DNA of 7,563 nucleotides from Lachnospiraceae bacterium (GTDB taxonomy: Bacteria > Bacillota > Clostridia > Lachnospirales > Lachnospiraceae). The position numbers and the translations under genes are program-made. The notes under the pieces were generated by a model, which was given only the letters and a program-made list of their open reading frames with translations, was not told the DNA's origin and searched no databases. How positions within the stretch are numbered: position 1 is the stretch's first letter; the number at the start of each line of letters is the position of its first letter. Positions 1-6,880 of this stretch are shown here, in pieces. The DNA lies in contig CAAEHZ010000189.1 in NCBI GenBank assembly GCA_900755865.1, positions 1-7,563 of the forward strand. The letters run 5' to 3'.

Positions 1-33
1 AAGAAGCCCGGGCGCAGATTGGAGGAACAATGA
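1..33 (+). other. Upstream flank with ribosome binding site; possible tail of a preceding gene
   Basis: GGAGGA at 21-26 sits just before the ATG at 30 and is the ribosome binding site of the first permease. The frame starting at base 1 is open and ends in TGA at 31-33, which would overlap the permease ATG as ATGA. That is a common arrangement for translationally coupled genes, so these bases could be the last ten codons of an upstream gene. The stretch is too short to recognise a protein, and the other two frames are also open at the window edge. In LplB/LplC-type systems an extracellular solute-binding protein is usually encoded nearby; it is absent from the window and may lie just upstream. 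Confidence 0.3.
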
Positions 34-959
34 AAGCCAAAAAAAAGAGCGTCTGTGAACTCACTTTTCGGAAGGATTTTAAGCGAAACTGGGGACTGTA
101 TCTGCTCGTTCTGCCGGTATTGGCATATTATATTATTTTTAATTATGTTCCTATGTATGGAATTCTGATTGCTTTCAAGGACTATAAAACAAATCTGGGA
201 ATCCTGGGCAGTCCTTTTGTGGGCTTAAAGCATTTTAAAACATTTTTTGAATATCCCAATTTCTGGCGACTGATTGGCAATACGCTTCGTATCAGCCTTA
301 GTACATTAATTATCGGTATGCCGGCACCTATTATTTTTGCACTGCTTTTGAATGAACTGCGGTTTAAAAAATGGCGTTCTGTTGTACAGACGATTTCCAT
401 TTTCCCACACTTTGTTTCACTTGTGGTAGTATGTTCCATTATCAAAGAGTTCTGCCTTTCAGACGGTCTGTTTAATGTAATTCTGGGATGGTTTGGACTG
501 GGAGGAAAATCTTTGTTACAGGTTCCGTCTGCTTTTACTCCTATTTATGTGTTGAGCCATTTATGGGAAAAAACTGGATGGAGTTCCCTTATCTATCTTG
601 CAGCAATCGCTGGAATTGACAGTCAGATATATGAAGCGGCAGATATTGATGGAGCAGGCCGGTTTAAAAAGATGTGGTATATTACACTGCCCTGTATTAA
701 GCCAACCTTTATCCTGCTGTTTATTATGGCAGTCGGAAGTGTGATGAGCGTAGGCTCTGAAAAGATTCTGTTGTTATATAATGAATCCATTTATTCCACT
801 GCAGATGTTATTTCTACATATCTGTACCGGAAGGGTCTGCTGGAATTTAACTTCAGTTATTCTACAGCAGTCAACCTCTTTAACTCTGTCATTAACTTTA
901 CTCTGGTGCTTCTGGCAAACCGCATTTCCAGAAAACTGTCAGATACCAGTCTGTTCTAG
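30..959 (+). CDS. ABC sugar transporter permease, LplB type
   Basis: This is an inner-membrane permease of a carbohydrate ABC importer (binding-protein-dependent transport superfamily, LplB-like branch). It is 309 residues, normal for the family. A short basic N-terminus (KAKKK, then FRKDFKRN) leads into a first membrane segment at about 22-47 with the characteristic LPVLAYYIIFNYVPMYG pattern. Further hydrophobic segments lie near 84-108, 118-138, 168-193, 225-243 and 281-297, giving about six. The cytoplasmic EAA loop, which docks on the ATPase, is clear: EAADIDGAG at 202-210 running to the ITLP at 218-221. The ATG at 30 follows GGAGGA closely. The partner permease starts 15 bases after its stop, so the two are almost certainly co-transcribed and form a heterodimer. 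No ATPase is encoded in this cluster; such importers commonly share an MsmK-type ATPase encoded elsewhere. The transported sugar cannot be read from the permease. Confidence 0.93.
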   Translation: MKAKKKSVCELTFRKDFKRNWGLYLLVLPVLAYYIIFNYVPMYGILIAFKDYKTNLGILGSPFVGLKHFKTFFEYPNFWRLIGNTLRISLSTLIIGMPAPIIFALLLNELRFKKWRSVVQTISIFPHFVSLVVVCSIIKEFCLSDGLFNVILGWFGLGGKSLLQVPSAFTPIYVLSHLWEKTGWSSLIYLAAIAGIDSQIYEAADIDGAGRFKKMWYITLPCIKPTFILLFIMAVGSVMSVGSEKILLLYNESIYSTADVISTYLYRKGLLEFNFSYSTAVNLFNSVINFTLVLLANRISRKLSDTSLF

Positions 960-974
960 GAAGGAGGGGATAAA

Positions 975-1865
975 ATGATTCATAAAAAGAATTTGAAAAA
1001 CGGAATCATCGATACAGTACTGGGTATTTTCCTTTCAGCAATAGCCATCATCATGTTGTATCCTATGCTGTATGAAGTGTTTGTGTCCTTTAGTGAACCT
1101 GACAAGCTGGTGAAGGCAAGAGGAATTTTAACCCATTCTTTAGGGTTTACAATGGATGCTTATAAAATTGTATTTGGTATTAAGGACATTACAACCGGAT
1201 ATATGAATACTCTTTTTATCATGGTATTCGGACTGGCAGTGAATCTGCTTATGACTTCTCTGGGAGCCTATTTTATTTCCAGAAAAGCGACAAAGGTAAA
1301 GCTGTTGAAACCCATTATGGTTATGATTCTTTTTACCATGTATTTTTCAGGTGGTCTGGTTCCTACCTGGCTGACTGTAAAAGCACTGGGATTATACAAT
1401 ACCAGATGGGCGCTGATTATTCCCAATGCGCTCAGTACCTATAATATGATATTGCTGTGCTCCTATTTTAAGTCCATTCCGGACAGTCTGGAAGAATCTG
1501 TCTGTATGGATGGAGGAAATCATTTTACTGTGTTGTTCCGTATTATCCTGCCGTTGTCCAAGCCGGCTATGGCGGTTATGTTCCTTTACTATGGTGTCGG
1601 TCACTGGAACAGCTGGTTTAATGCCATGATTTATCTGCGCTCCAAGGAGTTATATCCGTTGCAACTGGTGCTGAGAAACATTCTGGTGGAAGGTTCAGCT
1701 TTGAATACGAATTCTGTTTCTGTATCGGCAATGAACTATGAAGAGATGGAAATGAGTGTAAAAGCAGCTATGGTAGTTGTGTCTACCTTGCCATTCCTGT
1801 TGATATATCCTTTTTTACAGAAGTATTTTCAGGGCGGTTTAATGGTAGGTTCCTTAAAAGAATAA
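975..1865 (+). CDS. ABC sugar transporter permease, LplC/YtcP type
   Basis: This is the second permease of the carbohydrate importer, 296 residues, the usual size. AAGGAGG at 961-967 lies seven bases before the ATG. Family landmarks are the N-terminal segment ending in LYPMLYEVFVSFSEPDKL (about 12-45), the NTLFIMVFGLAVNLLMTSLGAYFISRK segment (78-104), the TMYFSGGLVPTWL loop (121-133), and a C-terminus KYFQGGLMVGSLKE (283-296) matching the typical ending of this group. The EAA loop is present but slightly altered: LEESVCMDGGNHF at 172-184 and ILPLSKP at 191-197, with Cys177 and Gly181 where alanine or another small residue is usual. With the upstream permease it forms the membrane channel. The downstream enzymes probably act on what this channel imports. 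The family assignment is firm; the substrate is unknown. Confidence 0.93.
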   Translation: MIHKKNLKNGIIDTVLGIFLSAIAIIMLYPMLYEVFVSFSEPDKLVKARGILTHSLGFTMDAYKIVFGIKDITTGYMNTLFIMVFGLAVNLLMTSLGAYFISRKATKVKLLKPIMVMILFTMYFSGGLVPTWLTVKALGLYNTRWALIIPNALSTYNMILLCSYFKSIPDSLEESVCMDGGNHFTVLFRIILPLSKPAMAVMFLYYGVGHWNSWFNAMIYLRSKELYPLQLVLRNILVEGSALNTNSVSVSAMNYEEMEMSVKAAMVVVSTLPFLLIYPFLQKYFQGGLMVGSLKE

Positions 1866-1941
1866 TCGAAAGAATGGCTTGAGGAGAAAGAGTGAAAAAT
1901 AGAAGTCATGCGAAGTGGGCGCGTGAAAATGGAGAAAAAAT
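1866..1941 (+). other. Short intergenic leader before the 907-residue gene
   Basis: I see no promoter and no terminator here, which argues that the downstream gene is read from the same transcript as the permeases. The stretch holds two ribosome-binding-like sites: GAGGAG at 1881-1886, which serves a possible small ORF, and GGAG at 1931-1934, seven bases before the ATG at 1942. Confidence 0.5.
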
Positions 1942-1945
1942 ATGA
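1892..1945 (+). CDS. Possible 17-residue leader peptide coupled to the downstream gene
   Basis: A GTG at 1892 lies five bases after GAGGAG (1881-1886) and opens an 18-codon frame including the stop, encoding MKNRSHAKWARENGEKI. Its TGA at 1943-1945 overlaps the ATG at 1942 of the next gene as ATGA. The peptide is polar and basic, with no membrane segment and no run of one amino acid of the kind seen in attenuators. It may be a real translational coupling leader, or chance in an A/G-rich spacer. I do not recognise the peptide. The support is only the well-placed binding site and the overlap. Confidence 0.25.
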   Translation: MKNRSHAKWARENGEKI

Positions 1946-4665
1946 AGAAAGCAGTTATTCTCTGCAATAATCAGCAGAATAAGAGAATTGTACTGGGCTG
2001 TGAAAGATTGAAAGCAGCTCTGGAAAAAACCGGGTATCAGGTCGGTATTCAGGCATATCAGGAAAATTTTGCCGGTTACAGACATCTGGCGGATGAAGTG
2101 ATTTGCGTAGGTATTCATGGAAAGGATGCCATGTTAAATTGGCTGGAACAGGAAGAAATTCTTTTGTTCCATGACACATGGGAGAAGGCGGAAGGTTTCT
2201 ATCTGGAGAGCTGTCCGGCACATCTGACTGTTGTCTGCGGAGCAGATGATATTGGTGTGTTGTACGGATGTATGGAACTGACAGAGAGAATAGGGGAAGA
2301 AAAGGGAATCCCCATGGAACTGGCTTTTGGAGATGCTCCGGCATACAAGTTGAGAGGACCTGCTGTCGGCTTGCAGAAGATGAAAATTGAGCCCCCGAGA
2401 AAGACTTATGAATATCCGATTACTCCGGGAAGATTCCCCTGGTTTTATGATAAAAAGCTCTGGGAAAGATTTTTGGACAGTATGCTTGAAATGCGATGCA
2501 ATGTGCTCTATATCTGGAGTGGACACCCTTTTTCCTCACTGGTAAAGGTGACAGATTATCCGGAAGCACTGGAGGGGACAGAGGAGGAGTTTGAACTGAA
2601 CCGTGAAACCTTTATGTGGCTGACGGAGGAATGTGACCGCAGAGGTATATGGCTGGTATTGAAGTTTTACAATATCCATATTCCATATCCTTTTGCAATT
2701 GCCCATAATCTGGATTTGCTCCAGAACAGCATTAATCCTCTTGTGGCAGACTATACCAGAAAATCCATCCGGGAATTTATCAAATCCTTCCCGCATATCG
2801 GTCTGATGGTCTGCCTGGGAGAAGCCTTGAGAGGAACGCAGAACAAAACAGACTGGTTTGTGGATACGATTGTTCCGGCAGTGAAGGAAGGCATGGAAGA
2901 GGCGGGGCTGACAGAAGAACCGCCGATTATTCTCAGAGGACATGACTGTGATGCTTATGGTGCCATGCAGCTTGCAAAAAAGCAGTATTCCAATCTTTAC
3001 ACCATGTGGAAATATAATGGTGAGGGTCTGACAACCTATCTGCCCAGAGGAAACTGGCAGAAGACGCATCTGGATTTGGCAGGAGCAGGCACAACGCATA
3101 TTATTAATGTACATATTGTGGCAGATTTAGAGCCTTTCCGCTATATGGCAGCCCAGTTTATCCAGAAATGTGTACAGGCAGGCCGAAGCAGGCTGGGAGC
3201 AAACGGGCTTCATCTTTATCCGCTGTTTTATTGGGACTGGCCCTATTCTCCGGATAAAGCTGAGCCAAGATTGCTTCAGATGGACAGAGACCGGTTCTGG
3301 TTTGAGGCATGGTTCCGCTATGCATGGAATCCGGACAGAGATGAAAAAACGGAAAAGCTTTATTGGGCAAAGCGTTTTGCGGAAATCTATAAGCTGCGGA
3401 CAGAACAGGGAGAAATGCTCAGAAAGTCTTTGGAAGCTGCCGGAAGATGTGCACCGAAAATTTTGGGACGAGTAGGTATTACAGAAGGGAACCGTCAGAG
3501 CATGAGCCTTGGTATGACGATGAGTGAACTGACTAATGTGAATGAGTACCGTCCGAATCTTGAACTTTGGAAAAGTGTGGCAAGAAAAGGTGAACAGCCT
3601 GATGACTGGATTCGCACGGAAACAGCAGGCAGAGAGCATATCGGGGAAACACCTTTTGATATGGTAGATGAGGTAGAGCAGCTTGCAGGGCAGGCTTATC
3701 GTCAGATGCAGGCACTGATGGGTGAGCTGGAGCATCCGGACGATGAGATTTTGAGAATCAGTACCGACGTGGCGGCTATTTATCATATGAGTATGTCTTA
3801 CTGTAAGAAAGTAGAGGCTGCCATGAAGATATTGTATTATAAAGCTACTATGGATGAAAACTGCCATGGAGATATTTCCCTTCTGGAAGAAGCAGCCCGG
3901 TATATGAAGGAAAGCCTGGGGGAATACAAAGTTCTGACAGAGCTTACAGAAAAGACATATCTGTTTGCCAATAGTATGCAGACGCCTCAGAGAAAGATTC
4001 CTTTCCCGGATGGAGAGCGTTACGGACATTGGAAAGCCTGTCTGCCTGAATATGAAAGAGAGTATACTAACTTTGTACGCCATGTAGGAGAACTGAAGTC
4101 AGGAACATGGAATCCAAAGAGAGAACAGACAGATATCCAGTCATTAAGGCAGGCTCCGTTTACGCTGGTGCAGCAGCCAGGTGAGAAAAAGACAGAGCTG
4201 TTTACAATGGCTGCCGGGGAAAGCATTTCTGCAGAAAGAGTACGGAAAATTGAACAGATAGCACCGGAATTGAACGGACTGACAGGGGTAAGATTGGATT
4301 TTGAAAAGGCGATAGAAGGAGATGTTTCCATCACTTTAAAGCTGGAGCAGGATTCTTATGTACTGATTGGTTATATGAAAGCGAAATCTCACGAGTGGCT
4401 TCAGGTACCGGATTTGGAAACCAATACCCATGCAGATGACAGAGGTGGTCTGGCTGTTTTGTACCGGGGAGCGGTAAAAGCGGAAAGCTGTCCGTTGATA
4501 GATATTCATGCACTCAAGTATGAAGCAGGCGAGCATACCCTGTATTTCGGAACCGGAGCCTATGTGATTGCAGGTGTGATTCCGGCAGGAAAAAGACCGG
4601 AGCCAAGAGAGGTGGACTGTGACGGAAAGGTGGCAGACACATTGGATTGGCTTTATGAGGATTAA
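1942..4665 (+). CDS. Putative intracellular glycoside hydrolase with GH67-N/GH20b-like domain, family unassigned
   Basis: This 907-residue protein has no signal peptide and is probably cytoplasmic. Residues 1-130 look like the alpha/beta domain that precedes the barrel in alpha-glucuronidases and related enzymes (GH67-N/GH20b type); the sign is ADDIGVLYGCMELTERIGEE at 101-120. A probable (beta/alpha)8 barrel follows from about 165 to 440, with strand-like segments RCNVLYIWS (185-193), GIWLVLKFYNIHIPYP (235-250), HIGLMVCLGEALRG (285-298), PPIILRGHDCDAYG (327-340), NLYTMWKYNGEGLTT (351-365) and HLYPLFYWDWPY (424-435). Glu294 and Glu361 are plausible catalytic or sugar-binding carboxylates, a guess from position at strand ends. 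About 455-700 is helix-rich, and about 750-907 looks like a beta-sandwich with GTGAYVIAGVI near the end. The ATG at 1942 has GGAG seven bases upstream. It sits between the importer and GH42, so it likely acts on the imported oligosaccharide. An alpha-glucuronidase-like role is possible but unproven. Confidence 0.7.
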   Translation: MKKAVILCNNQQNKRIVLGCERLKAALEKTGYQVGIQAYQENFAGYRHLADEVICVGIHGKDAMLNWLEQEEILLFHDTWEKAEGFYLESCPAHLTVVCGADDIGVLYGCMELTERIGEEKGIPMELAFGDAPAYKLRGPAVGLQKMKIEPPRKTYEYPITPGRFPWFYDKKLWERFLDSMLEMRCNVLYIWSGHPFSSLVKVTDYPEALEGTEEEFELNRETFMWLTEECDRRGIWLVLKFYNIHIPYPFAIAHNLDLLQNSINPLVADYTRKSIREFIKSFPHIGLMVCLGEALRGTQNKTDWFVDTIVPAVKEGMEEAGLTEEPPIILRGHDCDAYGAMQLAKKQYSNLYTMWKYNGEGLTTYLPRGNWQKTHLDLAGAGTTHIINVHIVADLEPFRYMAAQFIQKCVQAGRSRLGANGLHLYPLFYWDWPYSPDKAEPRLLQMDRDRFWFEAWFRYAWNPDRDEKTEKLYWAKRFAEIYKLRTEQGEMLRKSLEAAGRCAPKILGRVGITEGNRQSMSLGMTMSELTNVNEYRPNLELWKSVARKGEQPDDWIRTETAGREHIGETPFDMVDEVEQLAGQAYRQMQALMGELEHPDDEILRISTDVAAIYHMSMSYCKKVEAAMKILYYKATMDENCHGDISLLEEAARYMKESLGEYKVLTELTEKTYLFANSMQTPQRKIPFPDGERYGHWKACLPEYEREYTNFVRHVGELKSGTWNPKREQTDIQSLRQAPFTLVQQPGEKKTELFTMAAGESISAERVRKIEQIAPELNGLTGVRLDFEKAIEGDVSITLKLEQDSYVLIGYMKAKSHEWLQVPDLETNTHADDRGGLAVLYRGAVKAESCPLIDIHALKYEAGEHTLYFGTGAYVIAGVIPAGKRPEPREVDCDGKVADTLDWLYED

Positions 4666-4763
4666 AGCCAGGTCAAGAAGCGGTATTTGAAAATGTGAGT
4701 TGTATGCGCAGACACAAACTCGTTATGCGTTTCATAAGAAGTGCGCAGGAATGGAGGAAAAGT
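4666..4763 (+). other. Intergenic spacer with nested hairpin before GH42
   Basis: The spacer has no convincing promoter and no U-rich terminator tail. It contains an outer inverted repeat, TGCGCA at 4705-4710 and 4742-4747, and an inner stem-loop, TTATG (4723-4727), loop CGTTT, CATAA (4733-4737), extended after a 2x2 internal loop by ACT (4718-4720) with AGT (4740-4742). The ribosome binding site GGAGG (4753-4757) follows six bases after the outer arm. The structure could stabilise or process the transcript, or tune translation of the next gene; this is inference. Confidence 0.35.
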
Positions 4764-6773
4764 ATGTATTACGGAGCTTCCTACTATCCGGAGCATAAGA
4801 CTTCGGAGGAATTGGAGCATGATATTGAGCTGTTAAGCCAGTCCGGTATCAATACGGTACGGATGGGAGAATTTGCCTGGTGCAGAATGGAACCGGAGCC
4901 GGGAAAATATGATTTTGACTGGCTTTTAGAGGTTGTCAATAAGCTGGGGGAGAGTGGCATAAAGACGGTTGTATGTACACCTACTGCCTGCCCGCCGGCG
5001 CATCTGGTAAGCTCGAACCCGGATATCCTTTATGTGGATAACAGAGGAGTTACCAGACCCTTTGGTGGTAGAAGACATTATTGCTACAATAATGAAACCT
5101 ACCGGAAGGCATCTGCAAAAATTGCAGAGGAAATTGGCAGAGTATTTGGCCATCATTCCTATGTGCTTGGTTTTCAGATTGATAATGAACCGGCACAGGA
5201 GGGAACGGGAAGGTGTCATTGCCCTGTCTGTGTGGCGAAATTCCAGAAGTGGCTGAAAGCGAAATATAAAACAATAGATGTTCTGAATCGTCATTGGGGA
5301 ACCATTTTCTGGTCTATGGAATATCAGAATTTTGAACAGATACAGCCTCCTGTGAATACGATTGAAAAGGGAGCCATGCAGGCTATTGACAAATATTATG
5401 AAAATCCCGGTCTGCGACTGGATTTTGAACGCTTCTGCAGTGAGAGCCAGATAGAATATCAGAATATTCAGGCAGATATATTAAAGAAATATTCAGATTA
5501 TCCGGTGACAACCAATGCAACAGGTCTTGCCACCAACTCTATTAACTATTATGAGAGCTTTGAGAATCTTTCTGTATACGCATTCGACTATTATCCAAAT
5601 CTCCGGGGCGGGGAAATTGATGGATATCCCTATGCCTTTGCGAGAGGCATCAAAGGAGGAACCCCTTTCTGGGTATTGGAGTTTGTGTCAGGTGGAGGCC
5701 ATAAGCTGAACGGTGGAGGCAGGATGCAATCTCCTCCCGGCGCGTTAAAACAGTCAGTTGTCCATTCTTTTGCTAATGGCGCGCAGATGCTTCTGCATTT
5801 CCAGTTCCGCAGCTTTCCTTTCGGAGCGGAGCAGTTAAATTATGCTATTGTAGATACGGACGGTGTTCCCAGAAGACGGTATGAGGAGATGAAGGAAACG
5901 GCAGCCCTGCTTAAGAAGCTGGAGCCATTGGAGCAGGCGGGCTTTGCTAACCAAGTGGCAATCTGCTTTGATTATGATTCTCTCTGGGCACTTACCATGA
6001 AGCCTGCCAATGAAGCGGCCTTGGAATATGTCAGATATCAGAAACGACTTTACAATTTGCTTACGCAGAAAGGCTTTGGAGTGGATGTGATTTCTCTGGA
6101 GGCAGATTATACAAAGTACGATGTGCTGCTGGTGCCTACGGCATTTGTGATGAAACGCAGTATCCAGAAGAAGCTGGAGAACTATACGGAACAGGGAGGT
6201 ACTTTGATTACGACATTCCTTACATCTGTAAAGGATGAATACAATACCGGGTATACAGACACCTTGCCTGCGGGACTTACCAGAGTATGTGGAGTGACTG
6301 TGGAAGAGGTAGATCCGGTTTATGAAGAGAATCATACCAATCTCAAGCTGGAAGGACTGGATGGAAGAATCTGTCAGGATGGCATTTGGAGTGAATTTTT
6401 AGGTGGTGAGGCGAAAGCACTGGCACGTTATGTGGAAGATTATAAGACAGGACAGAAAGTGATAGCCAGCCATGAGTATGGGAAGGGAAAAGCTGTTTAT
6501 CTGGGAACCGATTTGCCGGATGATGCGTTAAAAGACCTGCTGGCAGGTGTATTGGAAGAAAGCGGAGTATCCGGTGTACCGTTTGCTGTGCCTGATAAGG
6601 TACAGGTAGTGGTAAGAGAGGCAGGAGAAAAAAAGATATATTTCCTGTTTAACTTTACCGGAGAAGAAACAAGTGTTTCTGTTGGAGGATATTATACAGA
6701 TTATATAACCGGGGAAAGCTGTCCGGAAAGCATTACATTGGAAAGAAACGGATTTGCTATTATTTGTTCATAA
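4764..6773 (+). CDS. Beta-galactosidase-like enzyme, glycoside hydrolase family 42 (divergent subgroup)
   Basis: This is a cytoplasmic 669-residue GH42 enzyme with no signal peptide. The family is retaining and removes terminal beta-D-galactosyl (sometimes alpha-L-arabinopyranosyl) units from oligosaccharides. The barrel spans about 1-385, beginning MYYGASYYPEH, with Arg33 in TVRMGEFAW. The acid/base is Glu142 in QIDNEP (138-143) and the nucleophile is Glu306 in FWVLEF. Cys107, Cys151, Cys153 and Cys156 match the structural zinc site known from Thermus GH42. A trimerisation domain covers about 395-600 and a C-terminal beta domain about 608-669, so all three domains are complete. The start at ATG 4764 is preferred because GGAGG is at 4753-4757 and homology begins there. 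The frame stays open back to GTG 4695, but that extension has no binding site. The active-site rim is atypical: FQFR (346-349) for the usual FQWR, GAEQLNY (354-360) where a histidine usually follows, and a glycine-rich loop at 309-319. The exact substrate may therefore differ from lactose-type galactosides. Confidence 0.93.
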   Translation: MYYGASYYPEHKTSEELEHDIELLSQSGINTVRMGEFAWCRMEPEPGKYDFDWLLEVVNKLGESGIKTVVCTPTACPPAHLVSSNPDILYVDNRGVTRPFGGRRHYCYNNETYRKASAKIAEEIGRVFGHHSYVLGFQIDNEPAQEGTGRCHCPVCVAKFQKWLKAKYKTIDVLNRHWGTIFWSMEYQNFEQIQPPVNTIEKGAMQAIDKYYENPGLRLDFERFCSESQIEYQNIQADILKKYSDYPVTTNATGLATNSINYYESFENLSVYAFDYYPNLRGGEIDGYPYAFARGIKGGTPFWVLEFVSGGGHKLNGGGRMQSPPGALKQSVVHSFANGAQMLLHFQFRSFPFGAEQLNYAIVDTDGVPRRRYEEMKETAALLKKLEPLEQAGFANQVAICFDYDSLWALTMKPANEAALEYVRYQKRLYNLLTQKGFGVDVISLEADYTKYDVLLVPTAFVMKRSIQKKLENYTEQGGTLITTFLTSVKDEYNTGYTDTLPAGLTRVCGVTVEEVDPVYEENHTNLKLEGLDGRICQDGIWSEFLGGEAKALARYVEDYKTGQKVIASHEYGKGKAVYLGTDLPDDALKDLLAGVLEESGVSGVPFAVPDKVQVVVREAGEKKIYFLFNFTGEETSVSVGGYYTDYITGESCPESITLERNGFAIICS

Positions 6774-6781
6774 GGTACAGG

Positions 6782-6823
6782 CAGGCGTTCTGGAAAGTCT
6801 TTGTTGACAGGAAAGGACGCCTG
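6782..6823 (+). terminator. Weak hairpin downstream of GH42, possible terminator
   Basis: CAGGCGT at 6782-6788 pairs with ACGCCTG at 6817-6823. The stem can extend three more pairs through one G-U wobble (6789-6791 with 6814-6816), leaving a loop of about 22 bases. It begins nine bases after the GH42 stop. The run that follows, TGTTATATTCT, is only partly U-rich, and the loop is long, so intrinsic termination is doubtful. The -35 box of the next promoter lies inside the loop. It may mark the boundary between the sugar operon and the regulator unit. Confidence 0.3.
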
Positions 6824-6832
6824 TGTTATATT
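6804..6832 (+). promoter_or_regulatory. Sigma-A-type promoter of the regulator/ABC unit
   Basis: TTGACA at 6804-6809 and TATATT at 6827-6832 are separated by exactly 17 bases. TGT at 6824-6826 gives an extended -10 (TGnTATATT). The -35 is perfect and the -10 differs from TATAAT at one position. Transcription should begin near 6838-6840, inside the left arm of the palindrome that follows. This is the best promoter in the window and makes the regulator gene an independent unit from the sugar cluster. Confidence 0.82.
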
Positions 6833-6833
6833 C

Positions 6834-6862
6834 TAAGTGTATTAAGTAGCTTAATACACTTA
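6834..6862 (+). promoter_or_regulatory. 29-bp perfect palindrome, probable operator of the YtrA-type regulator
   Basis: TAAGTGTATTAAG (6834-6846) and CTTAATACACTTA (6850-6862) are exact inverted repeats around TAG. The palindrome begins two bases after the -10 box and covers the predicted start site, eight bases before AGGAG of the regulator gene. Dimeric GntR-family repressors bind such two-fold sites, and YtrA-type regulators are generally autoregulatory, so this is most likely the regulator's own operator. As RNA the right arm plus the remaining part of the left arm could form a stem, but no U-tract follows, so it is not an intrinsic terminator. Confidence 0.82.
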
Positions 6863-6880
6863 TGCAAGAAAGGAGATTCC

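Noticed and set aside
172..197. The altered EAA loop of the second permease as a broken gene
   Set aside because: These are residue positions in the permease at 975-1865. The loop keeps the Glu, Asp-Gly and LP landmarks, and the LplC group tolerates EES-type variants, so the protein is probably functional.
781..978. 65-codon + strand frame overlapping the first permease end
   Set aside because: It lies in another frame of the permease gene, with no binding site and no recognisable similarity.
3127..4083. Long minus-strand open frame of 318 codons inside the 907-residue gene
   Set aside because: It lies wholly within a well-supported + strand gene, has no recognisable domain, and is rich in Cys, His, Phe and Ser as expected of an antisense frame. 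The other minus-strand frames in the window are the same kind of shadow.
4695..4763. Upstream GTG start giving GH42 23 extra residues
   Set aside because: There is no ribosome binding site at 4695, the extra residues lack family similarity, and GGAGG at 4753-4757 points to ATG 4764, where GH42 homology begins.
5835..6335. Minus-strand frame of 166 codons within GH42
   Set aside because: GH42 is intact over this interval with recognised domains; the reverse frame has low-complexity Ile/His/Arg-rich content and no ribosome binding site I can identify.
6834..6862. Palindrome as an intrinsic terminator
   Set aside because: The stem is A/T-rich and is followed by TGCAAGAAAGGAG, not a U-tract. 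Its position over the predicted start site fits an operator better.
6764..6880. N-terminal extension of the GntR regulator to 6764
   Set aside because: It would overlap the GH42 stop and run through the promoter and operator; the family start MILLDYRDKRPIYEQ at 6881 has its own AGGAG.
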